64,000 bases of DNA, from the NCBI RefSeq assembly GCF_022698165.1, contig NZ_JALDAY010000001.1:186001-250000 (forward strand), written 5' to 3'. A program made the translations under genes and the position numbers. The first letter of the stretch is position 1; each line of letters begins with the position of its first letter. The notes below the pieces were generated by a model. The model searched no databases. It saw nothing but the letters and a program-made list of their open reading frames with translations, and was not told the DNA's origin. This DNA is from Streptomyces cylindrosporus (GTDB lineage Bacteria; Actinomycetota; Actinomycetes; Streptomycetales; Streptomycetaceae). Shown here piece after piece: positions 24,605-33,189 of this stretch.

Positions 24605-25720
24605 ATGACTGACGCCCATGAGTTCATACCGGCCGCGAGACCTGTGATCGGCGAGGACGAGATCGAGGCCGCGGTGCGCGTACTGCGCAGTGGCATGGTC
24701 GTCCAGGGTCCGGAAGTGGCCGCTTTCGAGGAGGAGTTCTCGGAGCTGGTCGGGGGACGTCACTGCGTGGCGGTCAACTCCGGCACCTCCGCCCTCCACC
24801 TGTCGCTGCTGGCCCTCGGGCTCGGCCCGGGCGACGAGGTGATCGTCCCGTCGTTCTCCTTCGCGGCCTCCGCGAACGCCGTTCGACTGGTCGGCGCCGA
24901 CGTGGTCTTCGCCGACATCGATGCCGACACCTTCTGCCTGGACCCCGCCGCGGTCGAGGCGGCCATCACGCCGCGCACCGCCGCGATCATGCCGGTCCAC
25001 CTCTACGGCCACCCCGCCGCCATGGACGAGATCCTGGCGATCGCCCGCAAGCACGGCCTCGCCGTCGTCGAGGACGCCTGCCAGGCCCATGCCGCCGCGC
25101 TGCACGGCATCCCGGTCGGCGCCTTCGGAGCGGTGGGCACCTTCAGCTTCTACCCGACGAAGAACATGCACAGCCTCGAGGGCGGCATGATCTCCACCGG
25201 TGACGCCGAGACCGCCCGCACCCTGCGCCTGCTGCGCAACCAGGGCATGGAGCAGCGCTACGCCAACGAGATCGTCGGCGCCAACGTGCGGATGACGGAC
25301 GTCTCCGCCGCGATCGGCCGCGTCCAGCGCGGCAAGCTCGCCGGCTGGACCGAGCAGCGCATCGCCAACGCCGCCTACCTCACCGAGCACATCAGCGCGG
25401 AGAACGTGGTCACGCCGAAGGTCGCCGAGGGCGCCCGGCACATCTACCACCAGTACACCGTGCGCATCCTGGGCGACCGCGAGGCCGCCATGGCGAAGCT
25501 GACCGAGGCCGGCATCGGCAACGCCGTCTACTACCCGACCCCCATCCACCGGCTGAAGCCGTACTGGGAGCCGGACCAGAAGGCCGGACGCACCTGGGAC
25601 CTGCCGGAGACGGACCGCGCCGCCGCCGAGGTCGTGTCGCTGCCCGTCCACCCGTCGCTGTCCACCAGCGACCTCGACCGCGTCGTCGCCGCCGTCAACA
25701 CCCTGGGGGAGCAGCTGTGA
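24605..25720 (+). CDS. DegT/DnrJ/EryC1-type sugar aminotransferase
   Basis: 371 aa PLP enzyme of the sugar-nucleotide 3-aminotransferase group. NSGTSALHLSLLALG is the cofactor phosphate site, EDACQAHAA holds the pyridine-nitrogen Asp, and Lys186 in FYPTKNMHSLEGG is the Schiff-base lysine. Of two ATGs six bases apart, 24605 is better spaced from GGAGG than 24599. It is followed, overlapping by four bases, by a Gfo/Idh dehydrogenase. That pairing (WbpB + WbpE type) converts UDP-GlcNAc-uronate to its 3-amino derivative. Closest known role: aminotransfer to UDP-2-acetamido-3-keto-glucuronate with glutamate as donor; substrate assignment is inference. Confidence 0.85.
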   Translation: MTDAHEFIPAARPVIGEDEIEAAVRVLRSGMVVQGPEVAAFEEEFSELVGGRHCVAVNSGTSALHLSLLALGLGPGDEVIVPSFSFAASANAVRLVGADVVFADIDADTFCLDPAAVEAAITPRTAAIMPVHLYGHPAAMDEILAIARKHGLAVVEDACQAHAAALHGIPVGAFGAVGTFSFYPTKNMHSLEGGMISTGDAETARTLRLLRNQGMEQRYANEIVGANVRMTDVSAAIGRVQRGKLAGWTEQRIANAAYLTEHISAENVVTPKVAEGARHIYHQYTVRILGDREAAMAKLTEAGIGNAVYYPTPIHRLKPYWEPDQKAGRTWDLPETDRAAAEVVSLPVHPSLSTSDLDRVVAAVNTLGEQL

Positions 25721-26742
25721 GCACCGGGAAGGCGCTGCGCGCGGGACTCGTCGGACTCGGTTCCATGGGCCGGCACCACGCCCGGGTCCTGGCCGGTCTG
25801 GAGGGTGTCGACCTGGTCGGCGTCGTCGACCCGATGGGCGACAAGTTCGGCGCCTCCCAGGGGGCGCCGATCCTGAACACCGTCGAGGAGCTCATCGCCC
25901 TCGGCGTCGACTACGCGGTCGTGGCCTGCCCCACCCACCTCCACGAGGAGGTCGGCCTGGCGCTCGCCGAGGCCGGGGTGTGCGCGCTCATCGAGAAGCC
26001 GGTCGCGGAGACCGTGGAAGGCGCCCGCCGCCTCGTCGACGCCTTCGAGTCGCGCGGGCTGGTGGCCGGCGTCGGCCACATCGAGCGCTGCAACCCGGCG
26101 CTGCGCTCCCTGCGCGCCCGCCTGGAGGCCGGTGAACTCGGTGACGTCTACCAGGTGGTGACCCGCCGCCAGGGCCCCTTCCCGCACCGCATCGCGGACG
26201 TCGGCGTGGTCAAGGACCTCGCCACCCACGACATCGACCTCACCGGTTGGGTGCTCGGACGCCAGTACGTGTCGATCGCCGCCCACACCGTCTCCAAGAG
26301 CGGCCGTAGCCACGAGGACATGGTCTCCGCGGTGGGCCGCCTCGACGACGGCACCATGGTGAACCACCTGGTCAACTGGCTGAGCCCGCTCAAGGAGCGC
26401 TTCACCTCGGTGACCGGCGAGCGCGGCTGCTTCATCGCCGACACTCTCACCGCCGACCTGACCTTCCACTCCAACGCCGCGGTCACCACCGAATGGGAGG
26501 CCCTGCAGGCCTTCCGCGGGGTCTCCGAGGGCGACATGATCCGGTACGCCATCCCCAAGCGCGAGCCGCTGCTGGTCGAGCACGAGCTGTTCCGGGACGC
26601 GGTGCTGGGCAAGGACGCCGACATCTGCACCCTGCGCCAGGGCATGCGCACCGTGCAGGTGGCCGCGGCCGTGCTGGAGTCGGCGATACACAACCGCAGC
26701 GTTTCCCTTCAGGCGGAGGACCTGGCAACACATGGCAGCTGA
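25717..26742 (+). CDS. Gfo/Idh/MocA-family NAD-dependent sugar-nucleotide dehydrogenase
   Basis: 341 aa. The N-terminal Rossmann motif GLVGLGSMGRHHARVL binds NAD(H). EKPVAETVEGA is the family's catalytic EKP motif. The C-terminal half is the beta-sheet substrate domain, with GVVKDLATHDIDL supplying the conserved D-x-x-x-H-D. It overlaps the aminotransferase stop by four bases (GTGA) and the next gene by 11. By analogy with WbpB it would oxidise C3 of a UDP-N-acetyl-uronic acid to give the aminotransferase substrate. A closely related inositol or glucose dehydrogenase role cannot be excluded from sequence, but the context favours nucleotide sugars. Confidence 0.85.
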   Translation: MSTGKALRAGLVGLGSMGRHHARVLAGLEGVDLVGVVDPMGDKFGASQGAPILNTVEELIALGVDYAVVACPTHLHEEVGLALAEAGVCALIEKPVAETVEGARRLVDAFESRGLVAGVGHIERCNPALRSLRARLEAGELGDVYQVVTRRQGPFPHRIADVGVVKDLATHDIDLTGWVLGRQYVSIAAHTVSKSGRSHEDMVSAVGRLDDGTMVNHLVNWLSPLKERFTSVTGERGCFIADTLTADLTFHSNAAVTTEWEALQAFRGVSEGDMIRYAIPKREPLLVEHELFRDAVLGKDADICTLRQGMRTVQVAAAVLESAIHNRSVSLQAEDLATHGS

Positions 26743-28318
26743 GAAGACGCCGGCGCGGCCCGCGGTGCGTGGACGCATCGTCATGCTCGTCGACAACGGG
26801 GTGAACGGCGACTCGCGCGTGCAGAAGGAAGCACGCTCGGCCGCCGACGCGGGGTGGGACGTGATCCTGCTCGGCAAGGGGAAGGCGAAGGCGAAGAGCG
26901 AGATCACCTGGGAGATCGGCAAGGCGCAGGTGCGTCTGCTGCCGGTGCCCAATCCGCTGCACCGCCGCCGTCACGAGTACCGCCGGGCCGTACTGCGCTC
27001 GCCGCTGGCCTACAAGCCGGGGCCGCTGGCCTCGTACCGCAGGCAGAAGATGAAGGCCTGGCGCGCCGACCTCAACGTCCGGCTGATCCTGGCCCGGCAG
27101 GAGGGCTCGTTCCTCACCCGGCTGCGCCTGGTGCTGCCGCGGCTGGCGTCCCGGTTCATGCAGTCCTGGGTGAACCTGCGGTCCCGGAAGACCGCCGAGC
27201 TGGACCGGCGCCGCAAGGAGATGGACGGCCCGCTGGACCGGTTCACCACCGCGTTCTGGCAGAAGACCATGGGCAACCGCAGCTGGCGTCGGCTGGAGCC
27301 GCACCTGTGGGACCTGGAGCTGGCGTACGGCAAGGTCATCGACGAGCTCGAGCCCGACCTGATCCACGCCAACGACTTCCGCATGCTCGGCGTCGGCGCC
27401 CGCGCCGCGCTGCGCGCCCGGGCCCGGGGCGGCAAGGTCAAGCTGGTGTGGGACGCGCACGAGTTCCTGCCCGGCATCAAGCCGTGGAACCCGCACCCGC
27501 GCTGGCACAAGGCGCAGTGCGCGCACGAGCTGGAGTACTCCCGGCACGCCGACGCCGTCACCACGGTGTCCTCCACGCTCGCCGAGATGCTCCAGGAGCG
27601 CCACGGGCTCAAGGAGCTTCCCTCGGTCGTGCTCAACGCGCCCGACGCGGAGCTCTCCCCGGAGCAGGCCGCGGAGCCGGTCCCGGACCTGCGCGAGCTG
27701 TGCGGCATCGGCCTCGACGTGCCGCTGACGGTGTACAGCGGTGCCGCCGCCCCGCAGCGCGGCCTCGACATCATGGTCGAGTCGCTGCCCCAACTGGCCG
27801 ACGTGCACACCGCGTTCGTGGTGCTGAACACCGAGTCCGAGTACATGCGGGGCCTGCGCGAGCGCGCCGAGGAACTCGGCGTCTCGGACCGGCTGCACAT
27901 CCTGCCGTACGTGCCGCACTACCAGGTGGTGCGCTTCCTCGCGGGGGCGGACCTCGGGGTCATCCCGATCCACCACTGGCCGAACCACGAGATCGCCCTC
28001 ATCACCAAGTTCTTCGAGTACTCGCACGCCCGGCTGCCGCTGGTCGTCAGCGATGTGAAGACCATGGGCGAGATGGTCGAACGCACCGGCCAGGGCGAGG
28101 TCTTCAAGGCCGAGGACGTCGAGGACTACGTGCGCGCGGTCAAGTCCGTGCTCGGTGACGCGGAGCGCTACCGCAGCGTGTACGAGAAGGACGGCCTGCT
28201 CGACGAGTGGACCTGGGAGGCCCAGGCCGAGCGGCTGGACGCGGTCTACACGCGGCTGGTGCCCGGCAGCGCGGTCCGCCCGGCGGCCGAGCGCGGACGG
28301 GTGGAGGCGGGAGCATGA
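26732..28318 (+). CDS. GT4-type glycosyltransferase
   Basis: 528 aa with a GT-B layout. The N-terminal domain starts IVMLVDNGVNGDSRVQKEA, the usual acceptor-side loop, with a long basic helical insert (residues 90-200). The C-terminal donor domain carries VYSGAAAPQRGLDIMVESL, LHILPYVPHYQVVRFL and GVIPIHHWPNHEIALITKFFEYS, where the E-x7-E-like motif is expected. It overlaps both neighbours and has GGAGGA ahead of ATG 26732. A cytoplasmic enzyme building a wall or capsule repeat. Sugar donor unknown; the dehydrogenase, aminotransferase and acyltransferase nearby suggest an amino-uronic acid. Confidence 0.8.
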   Translation: MAAEKTPARPAVRGRIVMLVDNGVNGDSRVQKEARSAADAGWDVILLGKGKAKAKSEITWEIGKAQVRLLPVPNPLHRRRHEYRRAVLRSPLAYKPGPLASYRRQKMKAWRADLNVRLILARQEGSFLTRLRLVLPRLASRFMQSWVNLRSRKTAELDRRRKEMDGPLDRFTTAFWQKTMGNRSWRRLEPHLWDLELAYGKVIDELEPDLIHANDFRMLGVGARAALRARARGGKVKLVWDAHEFLPGIKPWNPHPRWHKAQCAHELEYSRHADAVTTVSSTLAEMLQERHGLKELPSVVLNAPDAELSPEQAAEPVPDLRELCGIGLDVPLTVYSGAAAPQRGLDIMVESLPQLADVHTAFVVLNTESEYMRGLRERAEELGVSDRLHILPYVPHYQVVRFLAGADLGVIPIHHWPNHEIALITKFFEYSHARLPLVVSDVKTMGEMVERTGQGEVFKAEDVEDYVRAVKSVLGDAERYRSVYEKDGLLDEWTWEAQAERLDAVYTRLVPGSAVRPAAERGRVEAGA

Positions 28319-29964
28319 CCGGCAGACCGGACGTCAGCGTCGTCGTCGCGGTGTACAACACGATGCCCTACCTCACGGAGTGCCTGGACTCCCTGATCGG
28401 GCAGAGCATCGGGCGGGAGCGCCTGGAGATCGTCGCCGTCGACGACGGCTCCACGGACTCCAGCGGCAAGGAACTGGACCGGTTCGCCGCGCTCTACCCG
28501 GACACCGTCAAGGTGATCCACCAGGCCAACTCCGGGGGCCCGGCAGCGCCCAGCAACCGTGCGCTGGACGTGGCCACCGGCCGTTACGTCTACTTCATCG
28601 GCTCCGACGACCACCTCGGCGAGGAGGCCCTGGAGCGCATGGTGAAGTGCGCCGACGAGAACGACTCGGACGTCGTCGTCGGCAAGATGGTCGGCACCAA
28701 CGGCCGGTACGTGCACCAGGCGCTCTACAAGGAGAACCTCGCGGACGTCAGCCTGTACGACTCCGCGCTGCCGTTCACCCTGGCCAACACCAAGCTGTTC
28801 CGGCGGGACATGGTGGAGAAGTACCACCTGCGCTTCCCCGAGCACCTGCCCGTGGGCAGCGACCAGCCGTTCACCATCGAGGCGTGCGTGCGCGCCCGGA
28901 AGATCTCGGTGGTGGCCGACTACACCTGCTACTACGCGGTCAAGCGCGGCGACGCCAGCAACATCACCTACCGCGCCGACCATCTGGCGCGGCTGCGGGC
29001 GGCGGCCGAGATCGTGGACTTCACCGCCGGTCTCGTCGAGGAGGGCCCGAAGCGCGACGCCGTGCTGCGCCGGCACTTCACCTGGGAGCTGGCCAAGCTG
29101 GTCCAGGACGACTTCCCGTCCCTGGACCGGGACCTGCAGCGCGAGCTCTGCTCGGGCATCGGCCGGCTCGCCGACGCGTACTTCACCGACGGCATCCGGG
29201 ACGCCATGGACGTCAAGCGCCGGGTGCGGATCGCACTGGCGCGGGCCGGGGCGGTCGACGAGCTGGCCCGGGCGATCTCCTCGGAGAAGGAGCACGGGGC
29301 ACCCCCGTTCGTCGTGGAGGGGGAGCGCGCCTACGCCCGCTACCCCGGCTTCCGCGACCCCCGCGTCGGCGTGCCCGACCGGGTGTACGAACTGGTCGGG
29401 GAGGCCGTCCCCGGTCGCCTCGCCAAGGGAACCCAGCTGCTGTCCTCCGCGTGGGAACAGCAGGGCGAGCAGCTCGCCTACACGGCGTTCGTACGGCTGC
29501 CGGTCCTCGGCGAGGTCGAGGGCGCCGGCGCGGCACTGCGCCTGGTCAAGGGCGCGATGCCCAAGTCTGCCGACAAGGCGGGCGCCCGCAGGCTGCCGCC
29601 GGAGCACGAACTCGCGTCCGTGGTGGGCGAGATGAGGCTGGAGCCGTCCGCCGACGGCGCCGCCACGGTGCTGCACGCCCGTGCCCCGCTGGCGCAGGTC
29701 ACCGGCAAGTTCGGCGTGCGGGTGTACCTGGACGTGGCCGGTTCGACGTACGAGATACCCGTGCGCGGCAAGGGGCTGCCCATGCCGCTGGCCCGCAGGT
29801 GGGGCCGGGACGACGACCCGTACCGGGCGTCGGCCCTGGTCAACCCCAAGGGGCGGGTCGTGGTCGACACGGCGCGGATGTACCCCCCGAAGCCGACCGC
29901 GGCTCAGCGGGTGCTGGCCGGCCTCGCCCGGATATCGAAGTCCCGTTCCAAGAGGAAGAAGTAG
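28315..29964 (+). CDS. GT2 glycosyltransferase with C-terminal extension
   Basis: 549 aa from ATG 28315 (ATGA overlap with the preceding stop; GGCGGGAG upstream). The open frame extends further 5' but that part lies over the GT4 gene. It is a GT2 domain (VSVVVAVYNTMPYLTECLDSL, AVDDGSTDSS, FIGSDDHLGEEAL as the DxD region, GSDQPFTIEA). Residues 230-350 are helical and 380-530 form a beta-rich domain of the kind seen in actinobacterial wall-polymer GT2 proteins. A paralogue is at 58259-59464 (same NSGGP, TCYY and PDRVY words). Likely transfers sugars or polyol phosphates to a wall polymer. Confidence 0.85.
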   Translation: MTGRPDVSVVVAVYNTMPYLTECLDSLIGQSIGRERLEIVAVDDGSTDSSGKELDRFAALYPDTVKVIHQANSGGPAAPSNRALDVATGRYVYFIGSDDHLGEEALERMVKCADENDSDVVVGKMVGTNGRYVHQALYKENLADVSLYDSALPFTLANTKLFRRDMVEKYHLRFPEHLPVGSDQPFTIEACVRARKISVVADYTCYYAVKRGDASNITYRADHLARLRAAAEIVDFTAGLVEEGPKRDAVLRRHFTWELAKLVQDDFPSLDRDLQRELCSGIGRLADAYFTDGIRDAMDVKRRVRIALARAGAVDELARAISSEKEHGAPPFVVEGERAYARYPGFRDPRVGVPDRVYELVGEAVPGRLAKGTQLLSSAWEQQGEQLAYTAFVRLPVLGEVEGAGAALRLVKGAMPKSADKAGARRLPPEHELASVVGEMRLEPSADGAATVLHARAPLAQVTGKFGVRVYLDVAGSTYEIPVRGKGLPMPLARRWGRDDDPYRASALVNPKGRVVVDTARMYPPKPTAAQRVLAGLARISKSRSKRKK

Positions 29965-29973
29965 CGACCCTCC

Positions 29974-31257
29974 ATGAACATCTGTGTAGTAGCGCTCGGC
30001 AAGATCGGGCTTCCGCTGGCGGTGCAGTTCGCCGCCAAGGGCCACCGGGTCATCGGCGCGGACGTCAACGAGAAGGTCGTCGAGCTGGTCAACGCCGGCG
30101 TCGAGCCGTTCCCCGGCGAGCACGACCTGGACGTCAAGCTGAAGCAGGCGGTCGACGCCGGTCTGCTCAGCGCGACCACGGACACCGCGTCCGCGGTCGC
30201 CGAGTCCGAGGCCGTCGTCGTGGTCGTCCCGCTGTTCGTGGACGCCGAGGGCGTCCCGGACTTCGGCTGGATGGACGCGGCCACCAAGGCGATCGCCCAG
30301 GGTCTGAAGCCCGGCACGCTGGTCTCGTACGAGACGACCCTCCCGGTCGGTACCACCCGCACCCGCTGGGCGCCGATGCTCGCCGAGGGCTCGGGCCTGA
30401 CCGCGGGCGAGGACTTCCACCTCGTCTTCTCCCCGGAACGCGTCCTCACCGGCCGGGTCTTCGCCGACCTGCGCCGCTACCCCAAGCTGGTCGGCGGCAT
30501 CGACGAGGCCTCGACGGCCCGCGGTGTGGAGTTCTACGAGCAGGTCCTCGACTTCGACGAGCGCGCCGACCTGCCGCAGCCCAACGGGGTGTGGGACCTG
30601 GGCACCGCCGAGGCCTCCGAGCTCGCCAAGCTGGCCGAGACGACCTACCGGGACGTCAACATCGGTCTGGCGAACCAGTTCGCGCGCTTCGCCGACAGCA
30701 ACGGCATCGACGTCAAGAAGGTCATCGAGGCCTGCAACTCGCAGCCGTACAGCCACATCCACCAGCCGGGCATCGCGGTCGGCGGCCACTGCATCCCGAT
30801 CTACCCGCGGATGTACCTGTGGAACGACCCGTCCGCGACCGTGGTGCGCTCCGCGCGTGAGGCGAACGCCGCGATGCCGGAGTACGCCGTCGACCTGCTC
30901 GCGGCGGCCTACGGCGACCTGACCGGCGCGAACGTCCTCGTCCTGGGCGCGGCCTACCGCGGCGGCGTGAAGGAGACGGCCTTCTCGGGCGTCTTCCCGA
31001 CCGTCGAGGCGCTGAAGGCGCGCGGCGCGGTGCCGCTCGTCTCGGACCCGATGTACACGGCCGAGGAGCTCGCCGCGCACGGTCTGACCCCGCACGCGGG
31101 CGAGAAGGTCACCGCGGCGATCCTCCAGGCCGACCACGCCGAGTACCGCACCCTGACCCCGGCCGACCTGCCGGACGTCACGGTCCTCGTCGACGGGCGC
31201 CGTACGACGGACCCGGAGGCGTGGAAGGGTGTGCGCCGGGTGGTCATCGGCGGCTGA
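29974..31257 (+). CDS. UDP-sugar (UDP-GlcNAc/ManNAc type) 6-dehydrogenase
   Basis: 427 aa of the UDP-glucose/GDP-mannose dehydrogenase family. NAD-binding CVVALGKIGLPLAVQFAAKG, SYETTLPVGTTR, the FSPERVLTGR loop and the catalytic cysteine Cys273 in VGGHCIPIYP are visible. It oxidises the C6 hydroxyl of a UDP-HexNAc to a uronate in two steps. In the WbpA role this would be the first step to 2,3-diacetamido-uronic acids. It starts nine bases after the GT2 stop and ends the operon before a strong terminator. FSPERV with the GGHCIP context favours the WecC/WbpA branch over UDP-glucose dehydrogenase, but this needs a phylogeny. Confidence 0.9.
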   Translation: MNICVVALGKIGLPLAVQFAAKGHRVIGADVNEKVVELVNAGVEPFPGEHDLDVKLKQAVDAGLLSATTDTASAVAESEAVVVVVPLFVDAEGVPDFGWMDAATKAIAQGLKPGTLVSYETTLPVGTTRTRWAPMLAEGSGLTAGEDFHLVFSPERVLTGRVFADLRRYPKLVGGIDEASTARGVEFYEQVLDFDERADLPQPNGVWDLGTAEASELAKLAETTYRDVNIGLANQFARFADSNGIDVKKVIEACNSQPYSHIHQPGIAVGGHCIPIYPRMYLWNDPSATVVRSAREANAAMPEYAVDLLAAAYGDLTGANVLVLGAAYRGGVKETAFSGVFPTVEALKARGAVPLVSDPMYTAEELAAHGLTPHAGEKVTAAILQADHAEYRTLTPADLPDVTVLVDGRRTTDPEAWKGVRRVVIGG

Positions 31258-31277
31258 CCAGGCTCGTCGTAGGATGC

Positions 31278-31301
31278 GGCCCCGGCCACTCGGCCGGGGC
31301 C
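31278..31301 (+). terminator. Terminator hairpin closing the glycopolymer operon
   Basis: GGCCCCGGCC and GGCCGGGGCC form a perfect 10-bp stem with loop ACTC, 20 bases after the dehydrogenase stop. Confidence 0.8.
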
Positions 31302-31334
31302 GTCGTCTTCGTGACTCTCGGGGGTGCCCCTGCC

Positions 31335-32624
31335 ATGCCGGGTGAGCTGTCCGTCCGTAGCGAGCCCGCGGTGGCGCGCACCACCCGGATGCCACCCCGG
31401 CTGCGGGCCGCCGTCCTGCCGCTGCTGGTCTGTGTCGTGTACGCCGTCCTGCAGCTCGCCGCCGGTCCCCGCTGGACGCTGTTCCCCGACTCCTACCGGT
31501 ACGCCCGCGCCGCCGAGCAGTACCTGGGCGCCTCCCGGGAGGAGGCGCACCGCACGGCGCTCGCCGCGTACTGCGCGAGCCGGGCGAGCCGTGAGGCGCA
31601 CGAGGCGCGGCTGCAGCCGACGAACCGCAAGAGCGAGCGGGCGCTTCGGGCCGCGGCCGAGCGCAGCTGCCTCGACCGCTGGGCGGACGCCCGGGACATC
31701 ACCACGGCGGACCCCCGCTACCAGGCCATCTTCGCCGCCCGCCCCGCCTATCCGCTGCTCGCGGCGCCCTTCGTCGCCGCCTTCGGTGTGCTCGACGGCA
31801 TGTGGCTGCTCGGCCTGCTCACCGCGGCGGGCGGCTCCCTGCTGGTCTTCGGGCTGCTGCGGCGCGGGGCGGGGGTGGGCCGGACGGCCGCCCTCACCGG
31901 GCAGGTGGCGTTCCTCGCCAGTCCGCTCGGCTGGTGGAGCGACCAGGCCCTGAGCGAGGGGCTGTTCACGATGTGCGCGCTCGGCGTGCTGTGGGGCGGG
32001 CTGGTGCTGTTGCGCCGCCGTTCCCTGCCGAAGGCGGCGGCCGTCATGGTCCTGGCGTACGGGGTGGGGGCGTTCACCCGGTACTCGTCGGTCCTCGTAC
32101 TGGCCGCGTTCGTGGCGGCCGTCGCTACGGGTGCCCTGCTGCTCCCGGGGCGGCTGCGGCACCGGGGGACGGCCGTACTGGCGGGGGTGTCGGCGGTGGC
32201 CGCCGCGTCGGTCGCCGTGTCGATGAAGGTGCTGGCGCTGCCGTCCGCGCAGGTGACCCTCCAGGACACCTTCACCCACCACTTCCGGCTGCGTGAGGTG
32301 GCCGACCCGTGGGGCGAACTGCTCGCCCTCGCCGGCCGGTTCTGGCGCGACTGGGCCGCGCAGCAGGCCGCCCTGCCGTACTTCCTCGCCCTGACCGCCC
32401 TCGCGGCCTGGGCGCTTTTCCGGTACGGCGAAGGGCTGGGCCTGCTCGCCGCGGCGACCGCGCTCAGCGGGGCGTTCGTGGTCACCAACCACCCCCTGAT
32501 CCAGGAGGCGGACCGGCTGGGTGCGCTGATGTGGATACCGGTGGTGCTGGGGCTGCCGCTGGCGGTGGACCGGCACTGGGTGTGGCGCCGGGCGGGTGAG
32601 CCGGTGGCCGGTTTGGTGGGCTGA
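31335..32624 (+). CDS. Polytopic membrane protein, probable GT-C/mannosyltransferase-like
   Basis: 429 aa from ATG 31335. About nine to ten membrane helices. A large first outside loop starts FPDSYRYARAAEQYLGASREEAHRTA, where the Asp in a D-S/T-x-x-Y context after the first helix resembles the catalytic loop of lipid-phosphate-sugar GT-C enzymes (GT39/ArnT-like). The helices VMVLAYGVGAFTRYSS and VTNHPLIQEADR are also typical. Expected to act on the outer face with a polyprenyl-linked donor. Its last codons and stop are copied into the tandem repeat that follows. Confidence 0.65.
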   Translation: MPGELSVRSEPAVARTTRMPPRLRAAVLPLLVCVVYAVLQLAAGPRWTLFPDSYRYARAAEQYLGASREEAHRTALAAYCASRASREAHEARLQPTNRKSERALRAAAERSCLDRWADARDITTADPRYQAIFAARPAYPLLAAPFVAAFGVLDGMWLLGLLTAAGGSLLVFGLLRRGAGVGRTAALTGQVAFLASPLGWWSDQALSEGLFTMCALGVLWGGLVLLRRRSLPKAAAVMVLAYGVGAFTRYSSVLVLAAFVAAVATGALLLPGRLRHRGTAVLAGVSAVAAASVAVSMKVLALPSAQVTLQDTFTHHFRLREVADPWGELLALAGRFWRDWAAQQAALPYFLALTALAAWALFRYGEGLGLLAAATALSGAFVVTNHPLIQEADRLGALMWIPVVLGLPLAVDRHWVWRRAGEPVAGLVG

Positions 32625-32835
32625 GGGCGGGTGCGGGTGGGGCGGCGCGCCGGTTTGGTGGGATGAGGGCTGGGTGCGGGTGGGCCGGAGGCTGGCTCGG
32701 TGGGCTGAGGGCGGGTGCGGGTGCGGGTGGGGGCGGAGTCCGGCTTGGTGGGCTGAGGGCGGGTGCGGGTGGGGGCGGCGCGCCGCTTTGGTGGGCTGAC
32801 AGCTGGGTGCGGGTGGCGCGGTGCGGGGCTCGGTG
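32611..32835. repeat. About 42-bp G-rich tandem repeats copying the gene's 3' end
   Basis: The word GTTTGGTGGGCTGA, which includes the stop codon of the preceding gene, recurs with variants at 32611, 32653, 32695, 32743 and 32786. Spacing is 42, 42, 48 and 43 bases, separated by GGGTGCGGGTGGG-type filler. No gene. Slippage or unequal exchange at the 3' end of a coding region is the simple explanation; the strand-asymmetric G runs could form quadruplexes. Confidence 0.75.
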
Positions 32836-32959
32836 GCCTGGGCTCAGGTGAGCAGGGCGTTCGCCCCTCGCGCTGCGTTCACGTGAGCCGGAGCAACCGC
32901 CCGGCGGGCCGAGCCCGGCGGCTGGTCAGGAGCCCCGCCCGCTTCCTCAGCCGACGCGC

Positions 32960-33189
32960 TGGTCCCAGGCCGACGCGCCCGGCTGCTCGGGCCGCTTGCT
33001 CCCTGCTTGGACCGGTCGCTCCTACTTGGACCACCCGCTCCTGCTCGGGTCGCTCGCCCCCTGCTGAGACCGCCCGTTGGCTTGGGCCGCTCGCCCCCTG
33101 CGTGGGCCGCCCGCCTCCCGCTCGGGTCGCCCGCCTCCCGCTCGGACCGCCCGTCCCTTGCTCCGACCGCTCGGCCGCTCGCCCCCCGC
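32960..33189. repeat. About 20-bp C-rich degenerate tandem repeats
   Basis: Roughly eleven degenerate units of the form CTGCTCGGGTCGCTCGCCCC, period close to 20 bases, up to the stop of the acyltransferase gene. The pyrimidine bias is on the plus strand, opposite to the preceding G-rich array. No protein in any frame is convincing, and spacing is too short and irregular for CRISPR. Confidence 0.6.

Noticed and set aside
32611..33189. CRISPR or minisatellite-encoded protein
   Set aside because: Degenerate units with no unique spacers and no consistent coding frame.
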